DNA of 50,312 bases from Streptomyces viridochromogenes (GCF_001270495.1 NZ_LGUR01000252.1:1-50312), one strand, 5' to 3'. Positions 8,420-18,136 are shown, numbered from the stretch's first letter. Translations and numbers: made by a program. Notes: generated from the sequence alone by a model not told the origin.

Positions 8420-9784
8420 ATGACCGCCACTCTCCTGAAAGAGGCGAGCCGCGGGGCCGCCGTGAGCCCGGGCAGGGAACGTGCCCGGCGCTCGCGGCGG
8501 CGCGCGCGGATCATCGCCCTGCTCTTCGTCTTCCCCGCGCTGCTCCTGCTGGGCGCGCTGGTCGTGTATCCGGTGCTGTTCTCGATCGGCCGCAGCTTCT
8601 TCGACGCCTCCGGCACCCGTTTCGTGGGCGGCGAGAACTACGCCGAGATGTTCCGCGACCCGGCCACCCTCAAGGCCATCCGCAACACCACGATCTGGGT
8701 GGTGGTGGCCCCGGCCCTGCTGACCGGCCTCGGCCTGATCCTGGCCGTGCTGGTGGAGAAGGTCCGCTGGGCCACCGCGTTCAAGCTGCTGCTGTTCATG
8801 CCGATGGCCGTGTCCTTCCTCGCCGCCGGCATCATCTTCCGGCTCGCGTACGACGAGGACCCGGACAAGGGCGTGCTGAACGCCGCGGCCGTCTCCGTGC
8901 ACGACGCCTTCCAGGGCACGTCGACGTATCCGACGGCCCGGGCCCGCGACGGGCAGGGACTGGCGAAGGGGGCGGACGGCTCGTACCGCACCAGCGCGAC
9001 CGCGTCGCCGGGCGAGGCGGTCACCCTGGGCCTCGTCGGCGTCCTCCCCGACGACCTGCCCGGGGACACCGAGCCGGCGTACGCGGCGGCCGGGCAGAAG
9101 GCGAGCCCCGGTGAGCTGCGCGGCGTCGTCTATCTGGACTTCACGCCCGGTGGGGGAGGGGAGCAGGGCAAGGTCGACCGGCGGGAGAGCGGGCTGCCGG
9201 AGATGAAGGTCGAGGCGGTGCGGGCCGGGAAGGCGGTCGCGTCGACGACGACCGGGCCCGACGGTTCCTTCCGCTTCCAGGGGCTGGACGACGGCTCGTA
9301 CACGGTGAAGCTGCCGGCCTCGAACTTCGCCGCCCCCTATGAGGGCATCTCCTGGCTGGGGCCCACACTCGTGACGCCGGCGATCATCGGGGCGTACCTG
9401 TGGATCTGGACGGGCTTCGCGATGGTCCTGATCGGCGCGGGCCTGTCAGCACTGCCGAGGGACGCGCTGGAGGCGGCGCGGATGGACGGCGCGAACGAGT
9501 GGCAGATCTTCCGGCGGATCACGGTGCCGCTGCTGGCACCGGTCCTGACGGTCGTCTTCGTCACTCTCGTCATCAACGTGATGAAGGTCTTCGACCTCGT
9601 CTACATCATCGCGCCCGGCCCGGTGCAGGAGGACGCGACCGTGCTCGCGACGCAGATGTGGCTGGTGTCGTTCGGCGGCGGCAACAACCAGGGGCTGGGC
9701 AGCGCGCTGGGCGTCCTGCTTCTGCTGCTGGTCATCCCGGCCATGGTCTTCAACGTCCGCCGTTTCCGAGGGAGTCAGCGATGA
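8420..9784 (+). CDS. Sugar ABC transporter permease with large extracytoplasmic insert
   Basis: A MalF/AglF-type permease of 454 aa, against a usual length near 300. Membrane helices lie at about residues 31-57, 87-113 and 120-142. An insert of about 165 residues (145-312) follows, and the permease core resumes at ISWLGPTLVTPAIIGAYLW. The EAA loop that contacts the ATPase is EAARMDGANEWQIFRRITVP (351-370). The second half of the insert (about 234-303) reads as a small beta-sandwich of the SdrD B / carboxypeptidase regulatory type (RGVVYLDFTPG, then TTTGPDGSFRFQGLDDGSYT). Its stop overlaps the next start as ATGA. The insert may dock the binding protein, as the P2 loop of E. coli MalF does, but this is inference. 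Confidence 0.93.
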   Translation: MTATLLKEASRGAAVSPGRERARRSRRRARIIALLFVFPALLLLGALVVYPVLFSIGRSFFDASGTRFVGGENYAEMFRDPATLKAIRNTTIWVVVAPALLTGLGLILAVLVEKVRWATAFKLLLFMPMAVSFLAAGIIFRLAYDEDPDKGVLNAAAVSVHDAFQGTSTYPTARARDGQGLAKGADGSYRTSATASPGEAVTLGLVGVLPDDLPGDTEPAYAAAGQKASPGELRGVVYLDFTPGGGGEQGKVDRRESGLPEMKVEAVRAGKAVASTTTGPDGSFRFQGLDDGSYTVKLPASNFAAPYEGISWLGPTLVTPAIIGAYLWIWTGFAMVLIGAGLSALPRDALEAARMDGANEWQIFRRITVPLLAPVLTVVFVTLVINVMKVFDLVYIIAPGPVQEDATVLATQMWLVSFGGGNNQGLGSALGVLLLLLVIPAMVFNVRRFRGSQR

Positions 9785-10620
9785 ACGCGGTCAAGCGTGG
9801 GCTGGGCAACGGGGTCGTCCAGGCGCTTCTCGTGGTGGTCGGGCTGGTGTGGCTGACGCCGCTCGCCGGACTGTTCCTGTCGTCGCTGCGGTCCGCCGAG
9901 GACACGGCGAAGGGCGGCTGGTGGACGGTGTTCACCAGTCCGGGCCAGCTGTCCTTCGACAACTACTCGGTGCTGCTGGCGAACGCCGGGATCAGTCAGG
10001 CCTTCTGGAACACCGTGCTGATCTCGGTGCCGGCGACCGTGCTGGTCGTTGTCCTCGCGGCGCTCGCCGGGTACGCGTTCGCGTGGCTGGACTTCCCCGG
10101 GCGTGAGGCGATCTTCCTGGTTGTGGTGGCGCTGCTGGTCGTACCCGTGCAGATCGGCCTTCTGCCGGTCGCCAAACTCTTCGGTCAGCTGGGGCTGTTC
10201 GGCACGATCCCCGGGGTCGTCCTCTTCCACGTGGCGTACGGGCTGCCGTTCGCGGTGTTCCTGCTGCGGAACTACTTCGCCGAGATGCCGAAGGAGATGC
10301 TGGAGGCGGCTCGGATGGACGGGGGCAGCGAGTGGCGGATCTTCACGCGGCTGGTCCTGCCGGTGGGGCGTCCGGCGATCGCCTCGCTGGCCATCTTCCA
10401 GTTTCTGTGGGTGTGGAACGACATGCTGGTGGCGTTGCTGTTCGCGGACAGTGCGTCGCAGCCGTTGACGGTTGAACTCCAGTCGCAGATACGGCAGTTC
10501 GGCAGCAACATCGATGTGCTGGCGCCGGGGGCGTTTGTGTCGCTGGTGGTGCCGGTGGTGGTGTTCTTCGCGTTCCAGCGGCATTTTGTGCAGGGGGTTA
10601 TGGCCGGGTCGGTGAAGTAG
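9781..10620 (+). CDS. Sugar ABC transporter permease (MalG/AglG type)
   Basis: A protein of 279 aa with six predicted membrane helices and the EAA loop EAARMDGGSEWRIFTRLVLP (about 176-195). It forms the heterodimeric channel with the preceding permease, whose stop it overlaps (ATGA). The true start is MNAVKRGLGNG. No ATPase gene follows. In Streptomyces such importers usually share the MsiK ATPase encoded elsewhere (known biology of the genus; not shown here). Confidence 0.95.
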   Translation: MNAVKRGLGNGVVQALLVVVGLVWLTPLAGLFLSSLRSAEDTAKGGWWTVFTSPGQLSFDNYSVLLANAGISQAFWNTVLISVPATVLVVVLAALAGYAFAWLDFPGREAIFLVVVALLVVPVQIGLLPVAKLFGQLGLFGTIPGVVLFHVAYGLPFAVFLLRNYFAEMPKEMLEAARMDGGSEWRIFTRLVLPVGRPAIASLAIFQFLWVWNDMLVALLFADSASQPLTVELQSQIRQFGSNIDVLAPGAFVSLVVPVVVFFAFQRHFVQGVMAGSVK

Positions 10621-10626
10621 GGGTTC

Positions 10627-10949
10627 CTCGCCCCCGCCGCCCCTACCCGTCCCATCCCCAGGGGCTCCGCCCCTTCGACCCCACTGGGGCTGCCGCCCCA
10701 GACCCGCCTTCGGCCCCGAAGGGGCCTCGTCCTCAAACGCCGGACGGGCTGCAAATGCCCGGCCCGGCGGCGAGAGTGACCCCCACCCCACCGTGAGGCG
10801 AAGCCCCCTGGGGGTGGGTGGGGGTTCGGGACGGTGGTGGCTCTTTTCTCGAACGCCGGGTGGGTAAATCCAGCCCCTCCGGCGTTTGAGGAGCGGGGTC
10901 TGGGGCGGAGCCCCAGGAGGATGGGACGGGTAGGGGCGGCGGGGGCGAG
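10627..10949. repeat. Large interrupted inverted repeat in the convergent spacer aglG-like / pgl
   Basis: A 31-base perfect inverted repeat has arms at 10627-10657 and 10919-10949. Inside it are further inverse pairs: GGGGCTCCGCCCC (10661-10673) with GGGGCGGAGCCCC (10902-10914), and TCCTCAAACGCCGGA (10730-10744) with its inverse at 10878-10892. The spacer has no credible gene. The left arm has a close direct copy at 33909-33968. This looks like a dispersed intergenic repeat family placed between convergent genes, possibly acting as terminator. Confidence 0.75.
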
Positions 10950-10976
10950 CGAAGAACGATCCCGCCGCCCCTCAAC

Positions 10977-11759
10977 TCACGGCGAAGCCGGCGGATACAG
11001 CGACCGCGGCAGCTGGGAAGCCGCCGCCGCGTCCAGCAACCACAGCGTCCTGGAACGACCGTACGCCCCGGCCGCCGGTGCCTGGATCTCACCCGCCCCC
11101 GAGAGGGCGATCGCCGCGGCCCGAGCCTTGTCCTCGCCGGCCGCCAGCAGCCACACCTCCCGCGCCGCCCGGATCGCGGGGAGCGTGAGGGTAACGCGGG
11201 TCGGCGGCGGCTTCGGCGCGCCGTGGACGCCGACGACGGTGCGGTCCGTCTCCCGTACCGCGGGGAGTTCGGGGAAGAGCGAGGCCACGTGCGTGTCGGG
11301 GCCCACCCCCAGCATCAGGACGTCGAAGGTGGGAACCGCGCCATGGTTCTCCGGGCCCGCCGCCCTCGCCAACTCCTCCGCGTACGAGGCGGCCGCCGCC
11401 TCCACGTCAGCCCCGAACGGGCCGTCCGACGCGGGCATGGCATGCACCCGCTTCGGATCCAGCGGCACCCCGTCCAGCAGGGCCTCGCGGGCCTGCGTGA
11501 CGTTGCGCTCCGGGTCGCCCTCGGGGAGGAAGCGCTCATCGCCCCACCAGAGGTCGAGCCGGCTCCAGTCGATCGCGTCCCTCGCGGGGGCGGCCGCGAG
11601 CGCGGCCAGGAGGCCGTTGCCGTTGCGGCCACCCGTGAGGACCACGGAGGCCGAGCCCCGGGATGCCTGCGCGTCCACGATCTTCGTGATCAGCCGGGCC
11701 GCCGCGGCCTGCGCCATCAGCTCCTTGTCGTGGTGCACGACCAGCTGAGGAGTACTCAC
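10977..11759 (-). CDS. pgl: 6-phosphogluconolactonase
   Basis: A protein of 260 aa of the DevB/Pgl family. It hydrolyses 6-phosphogluconolactone, step two of the oxidative pentose phosphate pathway. Family motifs are VVLTGGRNGNGLLAAL (phosphate-binding loop), WWGDERFLPEGDPERN, and VLMLGVGPDTHVASLFPE. The GTG start (VSTPQLVVHH) overlaps the opcA stop as GTGA, so it is translationally coupled as the last gene of the operon. A much longer upstream reading frame exists but is only the shadow of opcA. Confidence 0.96.
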   Translation of the reverse strand: MSTPQLVVHHDKELMAQAAAARLITKIVDAQASRGSASVVLTGGRNGNGLLAALAAAPARDAIDWSRLDLWWGDERFLPEGDPERNVTQAREALLDGVPLDPKRVHAMPASDGPFGADVEAAAASYAEELARAAGPENHGAVPTFDVLMLGVGPDTHVASLFPELPAVRETDRTVVGVHGAPKPPPTRVTLTLPAIRAAREVWLLAAGEDKARAAAIALSGAGEIQAPAAGAYGRSRTLWLLDAAAASQLPRSLYPPASP

Positions 11760-12976
11760 TTCGCCGCCGCCTTCGTCACCGGGTCCTGCGCCTTCGCTTG
11801 CTTCGCGGATGCTTTCGCAGCGATTTCGGCGGGCGTTCCGACCGATGCTCCTTTGGCCGGTGATCCCTCCCCGGCCGCTTTCGCCGCCGACTCTTCGGCG
11901 TCTTCCGCAAGCGACTCCTCCGCAGGTGACTCTTCCGCAGGCGGCTCCTCCGCCCTGGCCACCGCGGCCTCGGCCAGCGCCACGGCCCGCACCGCCTTGG
12001 CCACCGCGGCCTCGGCGGCCTCCGCACTCCGGACCGCCGGAGCCGGAGCCGAGGAGTTGAGCCGCTCCACCCCGAACCGCAGCGCCGACGCGTACGTGTC
12101 GTCCGGGTCGAGCCGCCGCAGTTCCTCCGCGATCAGCTCGGACGTCTCGCGCCGCTTCAGCGCCACCGCGCGGTCCGGCTGGCCCTGGATGGAGAGGGTC
12201 GCCAGGGAGCCGTCCGCACGGTCCAGCGCTATCGGGCCGCAGTCCGTGTCCATCCGGACCGCCGTCAGCCCCGGCCCGCCCGACAGCGACCGCTTCACCG
12301 GCACGTCCAGCCGGTCCGCGAGCCACATCGCCAGCAGCTCACAGCTGGGGTTGAACTCCTCGCCCTCCACCTCGACGGCCTTCACCTCGCAGACCACCTG
12401 GTCCAGAGCCGCCGCGAGCATCGAGCGCCACGGGGTGATCCGGGTCCAGGACAGGTCGGTGTCGCCGGGGGTGTACGTGTCCGCCCGCGCCGACAGTTCC
12501 CGTACCGGCTGCTCCGAGGCGTAGGTGTCCGTCACCCGGCGCTGGGCCAGCGCGCCCAGCGGGTCCTTCGCCGGGTCGAGCGGCGCGTTCACCGGCCACC
12601 AGACCACCACCGGTGCGTCCGGCAGGAGCAGGGGGAGGACGACGGACTGCGCGTGGTCGGACACCTCGCCGTACAGGCGCAGTACCACCGTCTCCCCGCT
12701 GCCCGCGTCCGCGCCCACCCGCACCTCGGCGTCCAGCCGGGACTGCGTGCGGTCGCGGGGCGAACGCGAGACGCGCTTGATGACCACGAGCGTGCGCGAG
12801 GGGTGCTCGTGCGAGGCGTCGTTGGCGGCCTTCAGGGCGTCGTAGGCGTTCTCCTCGTCCGTCACGATGACCAGCGTGAGCACCATGCCGACGGCCGGCG
12901 TGCCGATGGCCCGGCGGCCCTGCACCAGCGCTTTGTTGATCTTGCTGGCCGTGGTGTCGGTCAGGTCTATCTTCAT
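11756..12976 (-). CDS. opcA: Glucose-6-phosphate dehydrogenase assembly protein OpcA, with Ala/Glu-rich C-terminal extension
   Basis: A protein of 406 aa. The first 310 or so residues match the OpcA family (MKIDLTDTTASKINKALVQG, GMVLTLVIVTDEENAYDAL, PDAPVVVWWPVNAPLDPAKD), which promotes assembly and activity of glucose-6-phosphate dehydrogenase. Residues about 312-406 are a low-complexity Ala/Glu/Lys tail (for example AEEPPAEESPAEESLAEDAE) not needed by the family, probably disordered or helical. The ATG overlaps the zwf stop (ATGA). It lies in its usual place directly after zwf. Confidence 0.95.
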   Translation of the reverse strand: MKIDLTDTTASKINKALVQGRRAIGTPAVGMVLTLVIVTDEENAYDALKAANDASHEHPSRTLVVIKRVSRSPRDRTQSRLDAEVRVGADAGSGETVVLRLYGEVSDHAQSVVLPLLLPDAPVVVWWPVNAPLDPAKDPLGALAQRRVTDTYASEQPVRELSARADTYTPGDTDLSWTRITPWRSMLAAALDQVVCEVKAVEVEGEEFNPSCELLAMWLADRLDVPVKRSLSGGPGLTAVRMDTDCGPIALDRADGSLATLSIQGQPDRAVALKRRETSELIAEELRRLDPDDTYASALRFGVERLNSSAPAPAVRSAEAAEAAVAKAVRAVALAEAAVARAEEPPAEESPAEESLAEDAEESAAKAAGEGSPAKGASVGTPAEIAAKASAKQAKAQDPVTKAAAK

Positions 12977-14511
12977 GGCCGGCGCCAGCTCCGTCCGTCT
13001 CGCTCGAGCATTTCGTCCGCCTCGACGGGGCCCCAGGTACCGGCCGGGTACTGGGCGGGCCTGCCGTGCTGGTCCCAGTACTCCTCGATCGGGTCGAGGA
13101 TCTTCCAGGACAGCTCGACCTCCTCGGTGCGCGGGAAGAGGTTGGAGTCGCCGAGCAGGACGTCCAGGATCAGGCGCTCGTACGCCTCGGGCGAGGACTC
13201 CGTGAAGGACTCGCCGTACGCGAAGTCCATCGACACGTCCCGGATCTCCATCGACGTGCCCGGCACCTTCGAGCCGAAGCGGACCGTGACGCCCTCGTCC
13301 GGCTGGACGCGGATGACGATCGCGTTCTTGCCGAGCTCCTCCGTCGCCGTGTGGTCGAAGGGGGAGTGCGGGGCGCGCTGGAAGACGACCGCGATCTCGG
13401 TGACCCGGCGGCCGAGGCGCTTGCCGGTGCGCAGATAGAAGGGGACGCCCGCCCAGCGGCGGTTGTCGATCCCCAGCCTGATCGCGGCGTAGGTGTCGGT
13501 CTTCGACTTGGCGTCGATGCCCTCCTCCTGGAGGTATCCGACCGCCTTCTCGCCGCCCTGCCAGCCGGCCGCGTACTGCGCGAACACCGTGTCCCGGCCG
13601 AGGTCCTTCGGCAGTCGTACGGCACCGAGCACCTTGGTCTTCTCCGCCGCGAGCGCGTCCGCGTCGAAGGAGGCCGGCTCTTCCATGGCCGTCAGGGCCA
13701 TGAGCTGGAGGAGGTGGTTCTGGATGACGTCACGGGCGGCGCCGATGCCGTCGTAGTAGCCGGCCCGGCCGCCGATGCCGATGTCCTCGGCCATGGTGAT
13801 CTGCACGTGGTCCACGAAGGACCGGTTCCAGATCGGCTCGAACATCGTGTTGGCGAAGCGCAGCGCCAGGATGTTCTGGACGGTCTCCTTGCCCAGGTAG
13901 TGGTCGATACGGAAGACCTGGTCCGGGGCGAAGACCTCGTGGACGACCTTGTTGAGCTCCTCGGCCGACGCCAGGTTGTGCCCGAACGGCTTCTCGATGA
14001 CCGCGCGGCGCCAGGAGCTGGGCGTCTGGTCGGCGAGGCCGTGCTTCTTCAGCTGCTGGATGACCACCGGGAAGGAGCTCGGCGGCACCGAGAGGTAGAA
14101 GGCGAAGTTCCCGCCCGTGCCCTGGGCCTTGTCCAGCTCCTCGATGGTGCCGCGCAGCCGCTCGAAGGCGTCGTCGTCGTCGAAGGTGCCCTGCACGAAG
14201 CGCATGCCCTGGATGAGCTGCTGCCAGACCTCCTCACGGAAGGGGGTGCGGGCGTGCTCCTTGACCGCGTCGTGGACCTCCTGAGCGAAGTCCTCGTGGG
14301 CCCACTCGCGGCGGGCGAAGCCGACCAGCGAGAAACCCGGCGGCAGCAGACCCCGGTTGGCGAGGTCATAAACCGCCGGCATCAGCTTCTTACGTGACAA
14401 ATCGCCCGTAACGCCGAAAATCACCAGGCCCGACGGCCCCGCGATACGCGGGAGCCGTCGGTCGGCGGCGTCACGAAGCGGGTTCGCTTCCGTGACGGTA
14501 AAGGGTGACAA
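12973..14511 (-). CDS. zwf: Glucose-6-phosphate 1-dehydrogenase
   Basis: A protein of 512 aa catalysing glucose-6-phosphate to 6-phosphogluconolactone with NADP reduction. It carries the Rossmann motif GVTGDLSRKKL and the substrate site FRIDHYLGKE with its catalytic His and Lys. The start is a TTG, seven bases after a GGAGGGC ribosome site that lies in the last codons of tal. Operon position: tal-zwf-opcA-pgl, with 4 bases between tal and zwf. Confidence 0.96.
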   Translation of the reverse strand: MSPFTVTEANPLRDAADRRLPRIAGPSGLVIFGVTGDLSRKKLMPAVYDLANRGLLPPGFSLVGFARREWAHEDFAQEVHDAVKEHARTPFREEVWQQLIQGMRFVQGTFDDDDAFERLRGTIEELDKAQGTGGNFAFYLSVPPSSFPVVIQQLKKHGLADQTPSSWRRAVIEKPFGHNLASAEELNKVVHEVFAPDQVFRIDHYLGKETVQNILALRFANTMFEPIWNRSFVDHVQITMAEDIGIGGRAGYYDGIGAARDVIQNHLLQLMALTAMEEPASFDADALAAEKTKVLGAVRLPKDLGRDTVFAQYAAGWQGGEKAVGYLQEEGIDAKSKTDTYAAIRLGIDNRRWAGVPFYLRTGKRLGRRVTEIAVVFQRAPHSPFDHTATEELGKNAIVIRVQPDEGVTVRFGSKVPGTSMEIRDVSMDFAYGESFTESSPEAYERLILDVLLGDSNLFPRTEEVELSWKILDPIEEYWDQHGRPAQYPAGTWGPVEADEMLERDGRSWRRP

Positions 14512-14515
14512 GGGA

Positions 14516-15634
14516 TCAGCCCTCCGAGGGGGCGAGGCGCTCCAGCTCCGCCTCGGTCGACTTGAGCAGGTCGTTCCAGGACGCCTCGAACTTCTCGACG
14601 CCCTCGTCCTCCAGCAGCTGCACCACCTCGTCGTACGAGATGCCGAGCGCCTCCACCGCGTCCAGGTCGGCGCGCGCCTGCTGGTAGGTGCCCGCGATGG
14701 TGTTGCCGGTGATCTCGCCCTGAGCCTCGGTGGCCTCCAGGGTGGCCTCCGGCATGGTGTTGACCGTGTTCGGCGCGACCAGGTCGTCGACGTACAGGGT
14801 CGGCTTGTAGGCCTTGTCCTTCACGCCGGTCGAGGCCCACAGCGGACGCTGCTTGTTGGCGCCCGCGTTCTCCAGCGCGCCCCAGCGGTCGGAGGAGAAG
14901 ACCTCCTCGTACGCCTGGTAGGCGAGCCGCGCGTTGGCGACGCCCGCCTTACCGCGCGCGGCCTTGGCCGCGTCGGTGCCGAGCGCGTCGATCCGCTTGT
15001 CGATCTCGGTGTCCACGCGGGAGACGAAGAAGGACGCCACCGACTGGATCTTGGACAGGTCCAGGCCCTTGGCCTTGGCCTTCTCCAGGCCCGCGAGGTA
15101 GGCGTTCATGACCTCGCGGTAGCGCTCCAGCGAGAAGATCAGCGTGACGTTGACGCTGATGCCGAGGCCGATGACCTCGGTGATCGCCGGAAGGCCCGCC
15201 TTGGTGGCCGGGATCTTGATGAGGGTGTTCGGGCGGTCGACGAGCCAGGCCAGCTGCTTGGCCTCGGCGACGGTCGCCCGGGTGTTGTGGGCCAGGCGCG
15301 GGTCGACCTCGATCGACACCCGGCCGTCCTGACCGCCGGTGGCGTCGAAGACCGGGCGCAGGATGTCGGCGGCGTCCCGGACATCCGCCGTGGTGATCAT
15401 GCGGATCGCCTCTTCGACGGTGACCTTGCGGGCGGCGAGGTCGGCGACCTGCTGCTCGTAGCCGTCACCGCCGCTGATCGCCTTCTGGAAGATCGACGGG
15501 TTGGTGGTGACACCCACGACGTGCTGCTGGTCGATCAGCTCGGCGAGATTGCCGGACGTGATGCGCTGGCGCGACAGGTCGTCCAGCCAGATCGCGACGC
15601 CCTCCTCGGAGAGGCGCTTCAGTGCGTCTGTCAT
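14516..15634 (-). CDS. tal: Transaldolase
   Basis: A protein of 372 aa of the actinobacterial long transaldolase type, catalysing transfer of dihydroxyacetone in the non-oxidative pentose phosphate pathway. Motifs include [15 protein letters not shown], the Schiff-base lysine in [16 protein letters not shown], and [15 protein letters not shown]. It lies 34 bases after tkt. Confidence 0.96.
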   Translation of the reverse strand: MTDALKRLSEEGVAIWLDDLSRQRITSGNLAELIDQQHVVGVTTNPSIFQKAISGGDGYEQQVADLAARKVTVEEAIRMITTADVRDAADILRPVFDATGGQDGRVSIEVDPRLAHNTRATVAEAKQLAWLVDRPNTLIKIPATKAGLPAITEVIGLGISVNVTLIFSLERYREVMNAYLAGLEKAKAKGLDLSKIQSVASFFVSRVDTEIDKRIDALGTDAAKAARGKAGVANARLAYQAYEEVFSSDRWGALENAGANKQRPLWASTGVKDKAYKPTLYVDDLVAPNTVNTMPEATLEATEAQGEITGNTIAGTYQQARADLDAVEALGISYDEVVQLLEDEGVEKFEASWNDLLKSTEAELERLAPSEG

Positions 15635-15668
15635 GGAAAATCAAACTCCTACGTCTCGTATGTGAGCG

Positions 15669-17774
15669 TCAGCGCTGGGCGGCGGCGAGGCCCGTAGTCG
15701 AATCAAGCACAGCCCGAGCGACGGCGGCCACGTTCTCGGCAGTGAAGCCGTACTCCCGGAAAAGGACCTTGCCGTCGGCCGAAGCACCGAAGTGCTCCAG
15801 GGAAACGATGCGACCGGCGTCCCCGACGTACTTGTGCCAGGTGAGACCGATCCCGGCCTCCACCGCGACCCGCGCCTTGACGGCCGGCGGCAGAACGCTG
15901 TCCCGGTACCCCTGGTCCTGTTCCTCGAACCACTCCACGGACGGCATGGACACGACTCGCGTCGGCACACCGTCGGCCTCCAGCCGCTCGCGCGCCTCGA
16001 CGGCGACGTGCACCTCGGAACCGGTGGCGATGAGGACGACCTCGGGAGTGCCGTTCGACGCCTCGAAGAGGACGTAACCGCCCTTGGCGGCATCCTCGTT
16101 GGGCTCGTAGGTCGGCACACCCTGACGGGTCAGCGCGAGGCCGTGCGGGGCGCCCTTGCCGAACTCCTTGGTGTAGCGCGACAGGATCTCGCGCCAGGCG
16201 ATCGCCGTCTCGTTGGCGTCGGCCGGACGGACCACGTTCAGCCCCGGAATCGCGCGCAGCGACGCGAGGTGCTCGATCGGCTGGTGCGTCGGACCGTCCT
16301 CACCGAGACCGATGGAGTCGTGCGTCCACACGTACGTCACCGGCAGGTGCATCAGCGCCGACAGGCGCACGGCGTTGCGCATGTAGTCGGAGAAGACGAG
16401 GAAGGTGCCGCCGTAGATACGGGTGTTGCCGTGCAGCGCGATGCCGTTCATCTCCGCGGCCATGGAGTGCTCGCGGATGCCGAAGTGGATCGTACGGCCG
16501 TACGGGTCGGCCTCCGGCAGCGGGTTGTCCGCCGGGAGGAACGACGACGTCTTGTCGATCGTCGTGTTGTTCGAACCGGCGAGGTCGGCCGAGCCGCCCC
16601 ACAGCTCCGGGATGACCGCACCCAGTGCCTGGAGGATCTTGCCGGACGCGGCACGCGTCGCGACGCCCTTGCCGGGCTCGAAGACCGGGATCTTCTCCTC
16701 CCAGCCGGTGGGCAGCTCGCCCTTGCTGATGCGGTCGAACTCGGCGGCGCGCTCGGGGTTGTTGTCCCGCCACTGCTGGAAGGACTTCTCCCACACGGCA
16801 CGGGCCGCCTGGCCGCGCTCCAGGGCACCCCGGGTGTGCTCGATGACCTCGTCCGCGACCTCGAAGGACTGCTCCGGGTCGAAGCCGAGGACGCGCTTGG
16901 TGGCCGCGACCTCGTCGTCGCCGAGCGCCGAGCCGTGGGCGGCCTCGGTGTTCTGCGCGTTCGGGGCCGGCCAGGCGATGATCGAGCGCATCGCGATGAA
17001 GGACGGCTTGTCGGTGACCGCCTTGGCCTGCTGGATGGCGTCGTAGATGGCGGCCGGGTCGAGGTCGCCGTTGGCCTGCGGCTCGACACGCTGGACGTGC
17101 CAGCCGTACGCCTCGTACCGCTTGACGGTGTCCTCGGAGACGGCCGTCTCGGTGTCGCCCTCGATCGAGATGTGGTTGTCGTCCCACAGCAGGACCAGGT
17201 TGCCGAGCTTCTGGTGGCCGGCCAGCGAGGACGCCTCGGCGGAGATGCCCTCCTGGAGGCAGCCGTCACCGGCGATGACGTAGACGAAGTGGTCGAAGGG
17301 GGAGGTGCCCTCGGCGGCCTCCGGGTCGAACAGGCCGCGCTCGTAGCGGGCGGCCATCGCCATGCCGACGGCGTTGGCGACACCCTGGCCCAGCGGGCCG
17401 GTCGTCGTCTCGACGCCCGTGGTGTGGCCGTACTCCGGGTGGCCGGGGGTCTTCGAGCCCCACGTCCGGAACGCCTTCAGGTCGTCCAGCTCCAGGCCGA
17501 AGCCGGCCAGGTACAGCTGGGTGTAGAGGGTCAGGGACGAATGGCCGGCGGACAGCACGAAACGGTCGCGCCCGACCCAGTCGGCGTCCGCCGGGTCGTG
17601 CCGCATCACCTTCTGGAAGAGGGTGTAGGCGGCAGGCGCCAGGCTCATCGCCGTACCCGGATGGCCGTTACCGACCTTCTGTACGGCGTCGGCGGCCAGG
17701 ACGCGGGCGGTGTCGACGGCCCGCTGGTCCAACTCGGTCCACTCGAGGTCTGTGGTGGTCGGCTTGGTGCTCAC
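15669..17774 (-). CDS. tkt: Transketolase
   Basis: A protein of 701 aa, thiamine-diphosphate dependent. Motifs are NGHPGTAMSLAPAAYTLF, the cofactor-binding stretch GDGCLQEGISAEASSLAGH with LLWDDN, and LTRQGVPTYE near the C terminus. The GTG start (VSTKPTTTDLEW) lies about 11 bases after GAGAGGAG. It is the first gene of the pentose phosphate operon and is divergent from ctaB. Confidence 0.97.
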   Translation of the reverse strand: MSTKPTTTDLEWTELDQRAVDTARVLAADAVQKVGNGHPGTAMSLAPAAYTLFQKVMRHDPADADWVGRDRFVLSAGHSSLTLYTQLYLAGFGLELDDLKAFRTWGSKTPGHPEYGHTTGVETTTGPLGQGVANAVGMAMAARYERGLFDPEAAEGTSPFDHFVYVIAGDGCLQEGISAEASSLAGHQKLGNLVLLWDDNHISIEGDTETAVSEDTVKRYEAYGWHVQRVEPQANGDLDPAAIYDAIQQAKAVTDKPSFIAMRSIIAWPAPNAQNTEAAHGSALGDDEVAATKRVLGFDPEQSFEVADEVIEHTRGALERGQAARAVWEKSFQQWRDNNPERAAEFDRISKGELPTGWEEKIPVFEPGKGVATRAASGKILQALGAVIPELWGGSADLAGSNNTTIDKTSSFLPADNPLPEADPYGRTIHFGIREHSMAAEMNGIALHGNTRIYGGTFLVFSDYMRNAVRLSALMHLPVTYVWTHDSIGLGEDGPTHQPIEHLASLRAIPGLNVVRPADANETAIAWREILSRYTKEFGKGAPHGLALTRQGVPTYEPNEDAAKGGYVLFEASNGTPEVVLIATGSEVHVAVEARERLEADGVPTRVVSMPSVEWFEEQDQGYRDSVLPPAVKARVAVEAGIGLTWHKYVGDAGRIVSLEHFGASADGKVLFREYGFTAENVAAVARAVLDSTTGLAAAQR

Positions 17775-18136
17775 CCTGGGTCAGGGCTCCTCTCCACATG
17801 TCGGTTGCCGGTGTCACGGGCACACGCCCACCGGCTGCCGGCGTTCTCGGCGTCGGCCGGCCGCTGTCGAGCCTACCCCCGGAAGTACGTGCGTTTTTTC
17901 GAGTCATTCCAGACTGCCGGGAGTCGTCGGGATGTGCCTCCCGACCGGGTCGTTCCGCGTTCGGCAAGTGAATACGGAGCCGCTCATCCGGGTGCTCAAT
18001 CGAGCTTCCCCGCGCCCGTCGGACGGTGCCCTCCAACACGACCCCACCCCCGCGAATGTCCGGGTCTGGGCAACGTCTACAGTGGCGTGGTACGCGCGAG
18101 CCTTTACCGGGACTTCACACGGGGAGGCTTGCTGGG
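17775..18136. promoter_or_regulatory. Divergent promoter region tkt / ctaB
   Basis: 362 bases without a credible gene separate two divergent operons, so it must hold promoters for both. A GC-poor stretch with CGTTTTTTCGAG lies near 17890. GGGGAGG (18121-18127) is the ribosome site for ctaB. No clear operator was recognised. Confidence 0.6.

Noticed and set aside
7070..8902. 610-codon minus-strand frame opposite the sugar-binding lipoprotein
   Set aside because: Shadow of two well-supported plus-strand genes.
17775..18136. Possible small genes in the tkt/ctaB spacer
   Set aside because: Open frames there show no codon bias and no ribosome sites; the divergent promoters explain the spacer.
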